Assembly (NCBI GenBank): GCA_964514235.1
Contig: CAZEPV010000009.1
Location: 1-64,000 of the forward strand
Direction: 5' to 3'
From: JAAYRQ01 sp035647235
Lineage (GTDB): Bacteria; Bacillota; Syntrophomonadia; Syntrophomonadales; Syntrophomonadaceae
DNA: 64,000 bases
The translations under genes were made by a program, and so were the position numbers. Under the pieces are notes generated by a model. It was not told where the DNA came from, ran no database searches, and worked only from the letters and a program-made list of their open reading frames with translations. Of the stretch, positions 26,175 to 35,008 are shown piece by piece. Every line of letters starts with the position of its first letter. The stretch's first letter is position 1.

Positions 26175-27204
26175 AAGTATCATCCTTTCTAGCTAATATT
26201 TGTCTGGCAGCACCTTCATCAGTGATCAAGACATTTTGATGTTTATTAGATAAAATTGCCTCAATCGCAAGAGCTTTTTTACTTCCACCTGCCACAGCAA
26301 TTACTTCTTCTATATTTTCTAAGTCGGTTAATTCTATGCCTATACCCGGAACTTCATATACTATATTGCCCTTAATATCAAAATAATATCTAAGGGTTTC
26401 CCCCACCGCCCCTCTAGCTTGTAGCAAATCTACTTCCTGGGGTGATAAGCCGCGTCTATGCGCCATTTCTAGAGCCGAACCAATCCCATGAACTAAAATA
26501 TGGCAGGACTTAATATCATTAATAAAGCCTTTAACATGCTTATCCTCTTTTAATACTTCTACTGTTTTTTCTTCCAAGTTATCCGGTAAATGTAATAATC
26601 TATATTGGGCTTCTATAGCCCTAGCGATTTTAGCGGCGATAGTCCCGGCTTGTTCCTCCATTTGTTCACCTAAACCGCCCCGAGCTGGCACAACCAAGAC
26701 TTCATTTAATTCAGTTTCAGCATTTATAGCCTTGGCCATTTCAGCCAAGGTGCTACCACCAGTTACAGCCAAAATAACCCCCGAATACAAAATCCTGCTT
26801 AAATAGCGAGCTGCTACCCTGCCCAAATCTTGTTTAGCAACAAAATCAAGTGAAGAGTCACCAGGTACAATTATTACTTCTTCTAAATCAAACAACCTTT
26901 TGAGCTTGCCTGCTAATACCTGATTACTGAATAAAAATGGAATCATTTCGTCTATATTTTTTAGTAAATCTTCCCCATAAGGGGTTATATTAATTCCTGC
27001 TGGACTAACCGAAATAGCCCCTTTGCTTTTTAGTATATCGATTTCACTTCTAACCAAACGTTCAGTATAGCCGAGTTCTCTGGCTAGTTGCCTTCTGCCA
27101 ACTAATTCTTTATGTAAAATTTGCCTGAGCAAATGGTATCTAATCTCCATAATTTCCAAAGCCTCAGGTACAAATTGTTCTAATATGGTAAATAATCTAT
27201 CCAT
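26152..27204 (-). CDS. cggR: Central glycolytic genes regulator CggR
   Basis: 350 residues, SorC/DeoR family. An N-terminal HTH region (about 35-65, GRRQLARELGYTERLVRSEI) is followed by a sugar-phosphate-binding domain (about 90-345) with VTGGSTLAEMAKA and VAGGSKKALAIEA phosphate loops. In Bacillus the protein represses its own operon until fructose-1,6-bisphosphate rises. It is the first gene of cggR-gapA-pgk-tpiA-gpmI-eno, and a matching tandem operator lies in the leader (27225-27260). ATG follows AGGAGATGGG. Confidence 0.95.
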   Translation of the reverse strand: MDRLFTILEQFVPEALEIMEIRYHLLRQILHKELVGRRQLARELGYTERLVRSEIDILKSKGAISVSPAGINITPYGEDLLKNIDEMIPFLFSNQVLAGKLKRLFDLEEVIIVPGDSSLDFVAKQDLGRVAARYLSRILYSGVILAVTGGSTLAEMAKAINAETELNEVLVVPARGGLGEQMEEQAGTIAAKIARAIEAQYRLLHLPDNLEEKTVEVLKEDKHVKGFINDIKSCHILVHGIGSALEMAHRRGLSPQEVDLLQARGAVGETLRYYFDIKGNIVYEVPGIGIELTDLENIEEVIAVAGGSKKALAIEAILSNKHQNVLITDEGAARQILARKDDTYGGENSD

Positions 27205-27224
27205 CCCATCTCCTAATCCAGCTT

Positions 27225-27260
27225 CGGGACATAAAACACCTTACGGGGCAAAAAAGTCCC
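27225..27260 (-). promoter_or_regulatory. Candidate tandem CggR operator
   Basis: Read on the plus strand: CGGGAC-6 bases-CACC, three bases, CGGGGC-6 bases-GTCC. The Bacillus subtilis CggR operator is CGGGAC-N6-TGTC twice in tandem, and lies between promoter and cggR start, as here. Two direct half-repeats start 19 bases apart. Function inferred from spacing, sequence and place. Confidence 0.65.
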
Positions 27261-27304
27261 ATGCCTTTTAAAAAAAACACTTCTTTAATGCTGATTCTTT
27301 AAAT

Positions 27305-27310
27305 ATTATA
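27305..27310 (-). promoter_or_regulatory. -10 element of the cggR operon promoter
   Basis: TATAAT on the minus strand, about 100 bases before the cggR start and upstream of the operator at 27225-27260. The -35 region is weak to the eye. Confidence 0.5.
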
Positions 27311-27385
27311 TCACAATTAGGTAAAAATGATGCACATTAATCTAGGATTTTCCCCATCATGCCTGCCACATAAAATTCCCTACTT

Positions 27386-28759
27386 TTAGTATCTTCTTCT
27401 AGAAATGGTGGAGCCAATACCCAATTCCTGGCGATACTTGGCCACTGTTCGGCGAGATATCTTAATTTCCTTTTCCTTTAAAATAGTAGCAATCGCTTCA
27501 TCACTCAAAGGCTTAGTAGTATCTTCTTCCTCAATCATCTTTTCTATCATATGTTTAATACTCTTACTCGAGACTTTATCTTCCTCACAGGCTCCAACCC
27601 CAGTACTGAAAAAGTATTTTAATTCAAATAAGCCCTGGGGTGTCTGAATATACTTATTAGTAGTGGCTCTACTAACGGTTGATTCATGTACATCTATTAA
27701 GTCTGCTACTTGTTTTAAGTTGAGTGGTCTTAGATATTTTATGCCTTTGTCCAAAAACTCCCTTTGGATTTCGATAATACAAGTTGCTACTTTATATAGG
27801 GTCAAGCGCCTTTGTTCTATACTTTTTAAGAGCCATACAGCTGAACCAATTTTTTCTTCCATGTACTTTTTCATATCTTGGGTTACAGATTCAGATTGTC
27901 TCAGGACCTTTTGATAGGATTGATTAATTAACAAGCGTGGGAATTGGTAGTCATTTATTACAATAATATATTCTCCATCTAATTTTTCCACAAATATATC
28001 CGGCAATATAAATTTTACTTCCTCATTGTTATACTGTAATCCAGGTTTCGGGGCTAAAGTCTTAATCAAATCCGCAACTTTTTGAACTTCCTGCACCGAA
28101 ACAGACAGGGCAGTAGCTATTTTATTTAGACTCCCCCGCCCTATATCGGATAAATGATACCTAATAATTTGTTCCGCTAGTTCGCTTTCCTGCTCATAAT
28201 GTTTCAATTGTAGCAAAAGACAATCCGTCAGACTGTTAGTCCCTACACCATAAGGGGTAAAAGTCTGGATAATATTAAGGACTTCTTGGGCTGTAGCCTT
28301 AGTAACATTAAATTTACCCGCTACTTCTTCTAAATCAATACATAAATAGCCGTGATTATCTATATTACCGATTAAATATAGGCCTATCTCTAATTGCTTA
28401 CTATCACAAACTGTCAGCCTTAGTTGAAATTCTAAATGTTCATAAAGGCTAGCAGACCTAGTAACGAAGTTTTCAAATGATTGTTCTTCATCGGTATCCT
28501 TGACAGTATAGCCAATATCCCTATCATTATAATATTCCAACCATTCCTCTATTTTACTTGAATCGATTTCATCCTCCTTAGATTCCGATATTTCCTCATT
28601 TTCCTTCTCTTCCAAAAAGGGGTTTTCCTCTAGCTCCTTTTGGATGTGCTCAGCAAGTTCTATAGTGGACATTTGTAAAATTTCAATAGCCTGTCTAAGC
28701 TCTGGAGTCATAAGCAACTTTTGCTGTTGCTCCAGATAAATATCGTGTCCTAACTTCAT
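27386..28759 (-). CDS. rpoN: RNA polymerase sigma-54 factor RpoN
   Basis: 457 residues. Region I is Gln/Leu-rich (LEQQQKLLMTPELRQAIEIL, residues about 8-50), region II acidic, and region III contains core-binding and DNA-binding parts, including the HTH around LKQVADLIDVHESTVSRATT and the C-terminal RpoN box ISRRTVAKYRQELGI, which reads the -24 element. ATG at 28759 follows AGGGGTG; the upstream ATG at 28792 lacks a site. It is between whiA and cggR. Target promoters need bacterial enhancer-binding proteins, none of which is encoded in this window. Confidence 0.96.
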   Translation of the reverse strand: MKLGHDIYLEQQQKLLMTPELRQAIEILQMSTIELAEHIQKELEENPFLEEKENEEISESKEDEIDSSKIEEWLEYYNDRDIGYTVKDTDEEQSFENFVTRSASLYEHLEFQLRLTVCDSKQLEIGLYLIGNIDNHGYLCIDLEEVAGKFNVTKATAQEVLNIIQTFTPYGVGTNSLTDCLLLQLKHYEQESELAEQIIRYHLSDIGRGSLNKIATALSVSVQEVQKVADLIKTLAPKPGLQYNNEEVKFILPDIFVEKLDGEYIIVINDYQFPRLLINQSYQKVLRQSESVTQDMKKYMEEKIGSAVWLLKSIEQRRLTLYKVATCIIEIQREFLDKGIKYLRPLNLKQVADLIDVHESTVSRATTNKYIQTPQGLFELKYFFSTGVGACEEDKVSSKSIKHMIEKMIEEEDTTKPLSDEAIATILKEKEIKISRRTVAKYRQELGIGSTISRRRY

Positions 28760-28809
28760 TTTCACCCCTACTTTCCTATAAAACTTTATCAATACCTAAG
28801 CAAGCATTT

Positions 28810-29772
28810 TTAAAATTTATTGAAGTCACTCCTATTATCGATATTTTCAGCTAACAGTTCTTGTCCGATCTTTTCTAACCTTCTCATGCGGTATGCAATA
28901 CCAGATTTGCTCAAAGGCGGGTTTAGCATAAGACCTAATTCCTTCAAAGTTGCTTCAGGATGGTCTAACCTCAAATAGGCAAGTTCACGTAATTGACTAG
29001 GCAGGGCCTCTAAATTTCCTGTAGCAATTATTTTGTTGATTATTTCCATTTGCCTAACCGAGGCATCTATAGTTTTAGCCAAATTAGCCGTTTCACAGTT
29101 TACTTGGCGATTGACGCTATTGCGCATTGATTTTAGTATTCTTACATTTTCAAATTCTAGTAGGGCTTTATTAGCCCCAACAATCCTCAAAAAGTCTGCA
29201 ATTTGCTCACTTTCTTTAATATACAAAACCAAGCTCTTTTTGCGCTTAATTATTTTAATCCCAATATCAAAACTATTTAAAAACTTTTGTACTTGTTTGG
29301 CTAGTTTTAAATGGTTGAGCATAAATTCCAAGTGATAATTACCTTCGGGGCGGCTCACGAAACCTCTGCTCAGGAAAAGCCCCCTTATATAGGCCCGTTT
29401 ACAACAATCTCCAAAAGTATCGATATTCAACTTGGGTTTAAAAACCCCATTTTCGATAATTATGATTTCATTTAAGCTAGTCAACTGCAAGGTGGATAGT
29501 AAGGCCTGTACCTTATAACTTCTATTTTTCCTAACCTTGCTTTTGTGGATTACCTCCACAAAAGGTGCAAAGTGGTAAATATCCTTTAAATATCTATATA
29601 TTTTACGAGCTAAAGCGGGATTATCTACTTCTACAGTCATTAAGTAATTGTTTTCGAAATCAACTAGGCCCGATTTATGCAGCAACAAAGCAGCTAGTTC
29701 AGCCTTTCTACAACAAATGTTTTCGGGCTCTACCCTAGCCAACTCGCTTCTTACGCTATTAGAAAAACTCAT
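28810..29772 (-). CDS. whiA: DNA-binding protein WhiA
   Basis: 320 residues. WhiA combines an N-terminal LAGLIDADG homing-endonuclease-like fold without nuclease function (about 1-220; CCKRAYIRGLFLSRGFVSRPEGNYHLE) and a C-terminal HTH (about 235-305; LAYLRLDHPEATLKELGLML followed by LSKSGIAYRMRRLEKI). It influences cell division and chromosome segregation in Bacillota and sporulation in Actinomycetota. Gap to yvcK is 12 bases; the order rapZ-yvcK-whiA is the standard one. Confidence 0.96.
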   Translation of the reverse strand: MSFSNSVRSELARVEPENICCRKAELAALLLHKSGLVDFENNYLMTVEVDNPALARKIYRYLKDIYHFAPFVEVIHKSKVRKNRSYKVQALLSTLQLTSLNEIIIIENGVFKPKLNIDTFGDCCKRAYIRGLFLSRGFVSRPEGNYHLEFMLNHLKLAKQVQKFLNSFDIGIKIIKRKKSLVLYIKESEQIADFLRIVGANKALLEFENVRILKSMRNSVNRQVNCETANLAKTIDASVRQMEIINKIIATGNLEALPSQLRELAYLRLDHPEATLKELGLMLNPPLSKSGIAYRMRRLEKIGQELLAENIDNRSDFNKF

Positions 29773-29784
29773 TAAATCTCATCC

Positions 29785-30753
29785 TTAGGGCTTTTTATCC
29801 GCCAAAACTTTCATAATAGCTAAAGCTAATTTATCTGGATCATGCCAAGCAAGATCATTGTCCTTTACCAGATTAGCTTTTATTATATTTACTCCCATTT
29901 GTAAAATATCATTATGATCTGCTACTACAGGTATTGCTTGTTCTTGCTCATAACGGTGCAATCTTAATTCACCAATATTACCCGAATTAACTACTACATA
30001 ATCAATAATCTGCTCACCTAAATGTTCCAAGATTACCCTCAAATGGTCGGCTGCAGTATAGCCATCTGTTTCACCTAATTCAGTCATTATATTGCTTACA
30101 TAAAAGGTGGTAGCTTTAGCCTGGGCAATTTCTTCCTTTATCCCTTTTACTAAGAGATTAGGCATAATACTAGTATATAAACTGCCAGGTCCTATTACAA
30201 TAGCATCAGCATCCTTTATAGCATCCAGACTTTCTGGAATAGGGTTACAGGTCTCAGGCACCAGAAATAGCTTTTCTATTTTACCTGCATATTCCCGTAC
30301 CGATGTTTCCCCATAAATAGTATGGCCATCATTCATCTTAGCCCCTAAAACTACTTGTTCCAGGGTTGCAGGTATCACCCTACCCCTAACCGCTAAAACA
30401 CGGCTTACTTCCCTAATTGCAGTATTAAAATCGCCAGTAATTTCGGCTAAGGCTACTAAAAGCAAGTTGCCTAGGTTGTGTCCTTTCAGACTACTGTCCT
30501 GGACAAACCTATGTTGAAATACCTGATCCATGATAGTTTCAGTTTCGGCTAGGGCTACTAGGCAATTTCGAATATCCCCAGGAGGTAGGACACCTAATTC
30601 TGCCCTTAATCTGCCAGAACTACCACCATCATCACTTACAGTGACTATAGCAGTTAGGTTAGAAGTATATTTTTTTAATCCCCTTAATAAGACGGATAAA
30701 CCAGTACCTCCACCTATAACTACAATTTTCGGTTCATTCATATTAATAATCAT
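29785..30753 (-). CDS. yvcK: Gluconeogenesis/morphogenesis factor YvcK (CofD-like)
   Basis: 322 residues of the CofD/UPF0052 fold. VVIGGGTGLSVLLRGLKKY at the N-terminus and VSDDGGSSGRLR form the nucleotide-sugar site; GHNLGNLLLVALAEITGD and IVIGPGSLYTSIMPNLLV are family signatures. In Bacillus it binds UDP-GlcNAc and is needed for wall growth on gluconeogenic carbon sources. The ATG at 30753 sits directly after the rapZ stop and five bases after GGAGG. Confidence 0.95.
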   Translation of the reverse strand: MIINMNEPKIVVIGGGTGLSVLLRGLKKYTSNLTAIVTVSDDGGSSGRLRAELGVLPPGDIRNCLVALAETETIMDQVFQHRFVQDSSLKGHNLGNLLLVALAEITGDFNTAIREVSRVLAVRGRVIPATLEQVVLGAKMNDGHTIYGETSVREYAGKIEKLFLVPETCNPIPESLDAIKDADAIVIGPGSLYTSIMPNLLVKGIKEEIAQAKATTFYVSNIMTELGETDGYTAADHLRVILEHLGEQIIDYVVVNSGNIGELRLHRYEQEQAIPVVADHNDILQMGVNIIKANLVKDNDLAWHDPDKLALAIMKVLADKKP

Positions 30754-31638
30754 TTATTCCTCCACAATATACCTTGAAATATCCCTATGCCTAATGTGAA
30801 CATTATATCCCATCTTCTTAATTTGACGACCTATATATTCAGCCAAGACTACGGAACGATGTTGCCCGCCAGTACATCCGATGGCAAGCTCAAGATTAGT
30901 TTTTCCTTCATTGACATAGTGGGGAATCAAAAACTTTAATAAACTTAGGAATTTTAGGGTAAATGAATTTGTAATAGGGGACTCCAATACAAATTTTTGT
31001 ACTTCCATATCAAAACCAGTCATGTTTTTCATAACTGGATCATAAAAGGGATTGGGTATAAAGCGCACATCTATAATTATATCAGAATCTAGAGGTATTC
31101 CTATCTTATAACCAAAAGAGGAAACATTTACTGAAAATCTGTCCCTAGCAACTCCCGTATATAAAGTATCTAATTTGCTTTTTAAATCCCTGGGACTTAG
31201 GTTAGAAGTGTCTATGACTAGATTAGCTTTTCCTCTGATTTCTTCGAGAATTTTACGTTCGGCTTGGATGTTCTCTAGTAATCTCCCTGCACCTAAAGGA
31301 TGCCTACGTCTAGATTCCTTAAATCTTCTTACTAGGACTTCATCGGAAGCCTCCAAAAATATTATTTCAAATGGTATTTTAACCTGTTTAAGTTCTTGTA
31401 AGGCCTTGTTAAGATCATGGAAAAAGGCCCCACCCCTTACATCAATAACTAGAGCCACCCGATTAACTTTGCCATCAGATTGTAAACTTAATTCGATAAA
31501 TTTATTCAACAAAATCGGAGGCAGATTATCTACACAATAATAGCCCGCATCCTCTAAGGAGTTGACAACTTCTGTTTTACCAGCCCCAGATAGACCTGTA
31601 ATTATGAGTATGTGTAAGTTTTCGCTTTTTTCTTCCAT
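30754..31638 (-). CDS. rapZ: RNase adapter/nucleotide-binding protein RapZ (YvcJ)
   Basis: 294 residues. The Walker A ITGLSGAGKTEVVNSLED lies at about residues 13-30, and the C-terminal domain contains GCTGGQHRSVVLAEYIGRQI near residue 255, the phosphate-binding site of RapZ. In E. coli RapZ guides RNase E to the small RNA GlmZ and senses GlcN6P; the Bacillus homologue YvcJ binds GTP/ATP. It overlaps the PHP gene by 37 bases and abuts yvcK. Confidence 0.95.
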   Translation of the reverse strand: MEEKSENLHILIITGLSGAGKTEVVNSLEDAGYYCVDNLPPILLNKFIELSLQSDGKVNRVALVIDVRGGAFFHDLNKALQELKQVKIPFEIIFLEASDEVLVRRFKESRRRHPLGAGRLLENIQAERKILEEIRGKANLVIDTSNLSPRDLKSKLDTLYTGVARDRFSVNVSSFGYKIGIPLDSDIIIDVRFIPNPFYDPVMKNMTGFDMEVQKFVLESPITNSFTLKFLSLLKFLIPHYVNEGKTNLELAIGCTGGQHRSVVLAEYIGRQIKKMGYNVHIRHRDISRYIVEE

Positions 31639-32387
31639 GTTGAATGTCCCCCTTTAGAATAGGTGTTGACTACTTGCTCTTCGATAGCAAGTTTCTTCAT
31701 AACTTTACTGCCATATTCTAAGTTCCCAACCGATTCTGTGAAATGGGCGTCACTGTTTACAATAAAGCTAACCCCTAACTTGTCTGCCTTTATTATATCA
31801 GAAATGGGTGGATGTTTATGTCCGCAATTTATTTCGAATAGTACCTCACCCCTTATGCAGGCCCTAGCCACTTCGGGAATATCTACTTTAAAAAATAGGC
31901 CTGGATGGGCTAATATATCGAGATCGGGGTTATTTTCTATGGCACTTACACAAGCCTTGGTGTTATTGGTGATAGCCTTTTCTCGGTGGTTTTTGCTTAA
32001 ATGGCGTAGGGAATTTTGGACAAATATCTTATAACCATCATCTATGGAAGTTGGTAGTGTATAGGGATGCAGTCCCGCTATCAATATATCCAATTCCTTA
32101 ATAATAGCTTTCTCTATATCCAAATTGCCAGCTACATCACGAATATTGGCTTCCGCCCCTAATAGCACGGCAATATCCTCATGTTCTTGATTAATCAGCT
32201 CTATATCATCTTTTAACCCCAAATAGGTCTGGGGGCTCTTTACCCCTATTACTGCGGCTAAAGGGCCATGATCGGTTATTGCTACTTCTTTTAATCCTTT
32301 ATTACGGGCAGCCTGGACTAATTCGGATAAACCTTGCTTGGCATCACTCTTATCTGTGTGGGTATGATAATCTCCATAAAAATCCAT
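31602..32387 (-). CDS. PHP-domain metal-dependent phosphatase (YcdX-like)
   Basis: 261 residues. The metal ligands of the PHP fold are visible: GDYHTHTDKSDAKQG (HxH and Asp), AITDHGP, and ILAHPGLFF with VNSDAHFTESVG toward the C-terminus. The family hydrolyses phosphoesters (YcdX type, or histidinol-phosphatase-like). Substrate unknown. It begins the PHP-rapZ-yvcK-whiA series and overlaps rapZ by 37 bases. The upstream terminator at 32472-32495 separates it from the sugar-kinase genes. Confidence 0.88.
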   Translation of the reverse strand: MDFYGDYHTHTDKSDAKQGLSELVQAARNKGLKEVAITDHGPLAAVIGVKSPQTYLGLKDDIELINQEHEDIAVLLGAEANIRDVAGNLDIEKAIIKELDILIAGLHPYTLPTSIDDGYKIFVQNSLRHLSKNHREKAITNNTKACVSAIENNPDLDILAHPGLFFKVDIPEVARACIRGEVLFEINCGHKHPPISDIIKADKLGVSFIVNSDAHFTESVGNLEYGSKVMKKLAIEEQVVNTYSKGGHSTWKKKAKTYTYS

Positions 32388-32471
32388 CTAATACCCCCTT
32401 AGACTTTTTCTTATTATGAGCATTTTTGCAGCTTTTACGCTTGAAAGCCTTAACTTGAATCAGCAGCAAAA

Positions 32472-32495
32472 AAGCCACCCCCAAAAGGATGGCTT
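32472..32495 (-). terminator. Terminator after the PGI/PMI gene
   Basis: AAGCCATCC and GGTGGCTT pair (minus strand) and are followed by TTTTTTGC. It lies 23 bases past the end of the isomerase gene. Confidence 0.85.
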
Positions 32496-32517
32496 AAATT
32501 CAGTCCTATTATATTTT

Positions 32518-33549
32518 CTATTTAGCCAACTCTCCTTTTAAGTAATCAATCACCTTGACTGGAGTGGGATTAATTCCATATTCTAAAGCTAAGTAAAGGC
32601 TCACATAATCCCCTAGATAAACCAATGAATAAAAACGAGCCAAAAAGGACTGACCTTCACTATTTACTTCCATTATATTCTTTACTTTATCCTGCACGAT
32701 ATCCTTGGTGATTTCCATACGTTTTTTCACTTGCTCCCGATCAAATCGGTCTTTAAGAATTACTAGGCACATATTTTTGTAGATATTTTCAGCTGTTTCG
32801 AACCCGACAATCTCATTATGGTTTAATTCTGGAAAGAGATTATAGTAGGCAGGACATTTAGCATTTTCATTGATTTGGGCCTTCCACCTCAGGGCAGCCG
32901 CTGCAGATAAGCCGGAAGCACCCCAAATTACAGGTAAAGCGTGCTTTAATTTCGCAGCTATAAGGCGAGCCGTATTTTCTGAAGGCTCTGCATCAGGATT
33001 AATACTTGATCTAAGTTTGGTCAAAACTAGATAAGTTTCTTCCAAATCAGCCTTTACTCCCTTTAAATATCCTAACTTTTCCATAGCCAGGGCCAAAGGA
33101 GCAAATAAATATCCAGTTGCCGCCCGAGGAACTAAGCCGCTTGGAACCCTTAAGATCAGATTACCATTTTTTTGGGCTAAATCAGCCAGTTTTCCTCCAC
33201 TTGTAATACAAATAATCTTGGCATCTTTGGCCTGTGCCTCTTGGTAAGCATTTATAGTTTCTTCTGTATTGCCCGAATAGCTTATGGCGAAAAATAAAGT
33301 TTTTTCGTTGACAAAAGCTGGGATGGTATAATCTCGGTTAACCATAATCGGAATGCTAGCACTCGTAGCCGCATAATCTTTTAATATATCTCCACCAATA
33401 GCTGAACCACCTAAACCCGAAACTAAAATGTTAGAATAATCCTTGTGGTATTTATCTGCTACATTGATATCCATGTTTAGGCTCACTTTAAATTGTTCTG
33501 GCAATTCATATAAATAATCTATCATTTGTTCTGCCGTCATATTGGGCAT
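32518..33549 (-). CDS. Bifunctional phosphoglucose/phosphomannose isomerase
   Basis: 343 residues, two SIS domains. The N-terminal SIS has GLGGSAIGGDILKDY and FAISYSGNTEETINAYQEA, which bind the sugar phosphate; ELNHNEIVGFE carries the catalytic Glu/His characteristic of the PGI/PMI family first described in archaea. It interconverts glucose-6-P or mannose-6-P with fructose-6-P. ATG follows AAGGGGG. Coexpressed with the ROK glucokinase 25 bases upstream, which makes its substrate; no classical pgi is in the window. Confidence 0.92.
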   Translation of the reverse strand: MPNMTAEQMIDYLYELPEQFKVSLNMDINVADKYHKDYSNILVSGLGGSAIGGDILKDYAATSASIPIMVNRDYTIPAFVNEKTLFFAISYSGNTEETINAYQEAQAKDAKIICITSGGKLADLAQKNGNLILRVPSGLVPRAATGYLFAPLALAMEKLGYLKGVKADLEETYLVLTKLRSSINPDAEPSENTARLIAAKLKHALPVIWGASGLSAAAALRWKAQINENAKCPAYYNLFPELNHNEIVGFETAENIYKNMCLVILKDRFDREQVKKRMEITKDIVQDKVKNIMEVNSEGQSFLARFYSLVYLGDYVSLYLALEYGINPTPVKVIDYLKGELAK

Positions 33550-33573
33550 CCTAAATTCCCCCTTATTTTAATT

Positions 33574-34506
33574 TTATAGTAAGTAGGATTTCCTTACCAC
33601 CCCTATACATCCATATAAACCAAGATCTCCTCCTAGCTTGGTAATTTTCAAGGATAGTCCCTTAGTATTTAGAGAAAAAGCGGAATTAATGACTTGTTTA
33701 GTCAGCTCATCTAACCATAAATCTTGTAAGCCCAGCATAGCTCCCCCACCTAAAACTATGCTTTGTGGGTTGAAAATATTAACTAGATTAGCTACTCCTG
33801 TTGCCAAATACTCTAGCGCATTATCAAGTATGGCCTGGGCTAATAAATTTCCTTGCCGTGCTAATTCACCTACTTCTTTACTGCCTAGACCTTTGACATG
33901 GGCGGGAAATAAACCTTGTCTATAGGCATCTTGGGCAATAGCACTGCCTGAGGCTATAGTTTCTAAACATCCATAACGTCCGCATCCACATATATTTCCT
34001 GATGGTTTGACTACCATATGGCCAAATTCGCCGGCCCCACCATCGGCTCCCCGATATAATTTTCCGTCTAAGATTAAGCCTGCACCTACACCCGTACTGA
34101 CTGTAATATATATTAAATTTTCTTTATCCTCTTCCTCAAAATAATGGACTCCTAATGCTGCTACATTAGTATCCTTTTCTACCATAACTGGCCGCTTTAA
34201 TCTTTTTTGCATTTCTTTTTCCAAAGCCACCCTATTCCAATTTAGGTTAGGGGAATTAAGGACTACCTTTTCCGGATAAGATAAAGGGCCTGGACTAGCA
34301 ATAACTATATTTTTTATTGGTCCCTTTTTTCCGTAATTATTAATCAGGTCAGTAATTATATGGGACATATTATCTAAAACCCGATTTAATCCTTGAAGGT
34401 GATTAGTAGGAAGAGTATTTTTATATAGTATATCCCCATCTAAAGTCGCTACACCGTATAAAATTTTTGTAGCCCCCAAATCAAGTCCGATTAATAATTC
34501 CTGCAC
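33574..34506 (-). CDS. glcK: ROK-family glucokinase
   Basis: 310 residues. GLDLGATKILYGV binds ATP phosphate, ending in the ROK signature around residues 130-190: VSTGVGAGLILDGKLYRGADGGAGEFGH followed by the zinc motif CGCGRYGCLE. EKDTNVAALG holds the catalytic Asp. It phosphorylates glucose (or another hexose) with ATP. GTG start at 34506 behind GGAGGATATAA. Directly followed by the PGI/PMI gene, forming a two-step route into glycolysis. Confidence 0.9.
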   Translation of the reverse strand: MQELLIGLDLGATKILYGVATLDGDILYKNTLPTNHLQGLNRVLDNMSHIITDLINNYGKKGPIKNIVIASPGPLSYPEKVVLNSPNLNWNRVALEKEMQKRLKRPVMVEKDTNVAALGVHYFEEEDKENLIYITVSTGVGAGLILDGKLYRGADGGAGEFGHMVVKPSGNICGCGRYGCLETIASGSAIAQDAYRQGLFPAHVKGLGSKEVGELARQGNLLAQAILDNALEYLATGVANLVNIFNPQSIVLGGGAMLGLQDLWLDELTKQVINSAFSLNTKGLSLKITKLGGDLGLYGCIGVVRKSYLL

Positions 34507-34525
34507 TTATATCCTCCATAAACAA

Positions 34526-34548
34526 AAGCCGAGCCTAATGCTCAGCTT
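34526..34548 (-). terminator. Terminator after the YvlD-like gene
   Basis: AGCTGAGC and GCTCGGCT pair with one G-U, a short loop, then TTTTGTTT on the minus strand. The glcK ribosome site follows at once, so glcK transcription may start in or read through this region. Confidence 0.75.
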
Positions 34549-34573
34549 CAATATTACTTAATTTTAGTATACC

Positions 34574-34933
34574 CTAACGCAATCTAAAAGATTTGTCTTC
34601 CACAAAATAACTAATAATAAAACTAATAAGTGAAAATACAATAGCACTTAGGATAGCCCACCAAAAACTATCTAAATCAAAACCTCTAATAGTAATATGG
34701 GTAATCCATAACATAAAACCATTTATAACAAAAGTAAAAAGTCCTAAAGATACAATATTAAGGGGTAAAGTTAATAAAATTAATACTGGACGAATAATAG
34801 CATTAATAATACCTAAGAAAATTGAACCTACTATGGCAGCCCAAACTGTTAGGGTAAAACCAGGTAAGATAGCTGCAGTTAATAAAATTGCCAATATATT
34901 TAATAACCATCTTAGTAGCCAGCCACGAATCAT
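34574..34933 (-). CDS. Phage-holin-family/YvlD-like membrane protein
   Basis: 119 residues, four membrane helices with short loops. The sequence GIINAIIRPVLILLTLPLNIVSLGLFTFVINGFML is the hallmark of the DUF360/PF04020 family (YvlD of Bacillus). Despite the family name it is a chromosomal, non-phage protein; YvlD takes part in envelope-stress responses with YvlC (family knowledge). No partner gene is present here. ATG follows AAAGGGAGG. Confidence 0.88.
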   Translation of the reverse strand: MIRGWLLRWLLNILAILLTAAILPGFTLTVWAAIVGSIFLGIINAIIRPVLILLTLPLNIVSLGLFTFVINGFMLWITHITIRGFDLDSFWWAILSAIVFSLISFIISYFVEDKSFRLR

Positions 34934-35008
34934 ACAAATCCTCCCTTTCTTTTTTCCATTTTAGCATATTAATTAGTTTTTCCGTTTAATTTTCTAGAAA
35001 ATTCTAGC

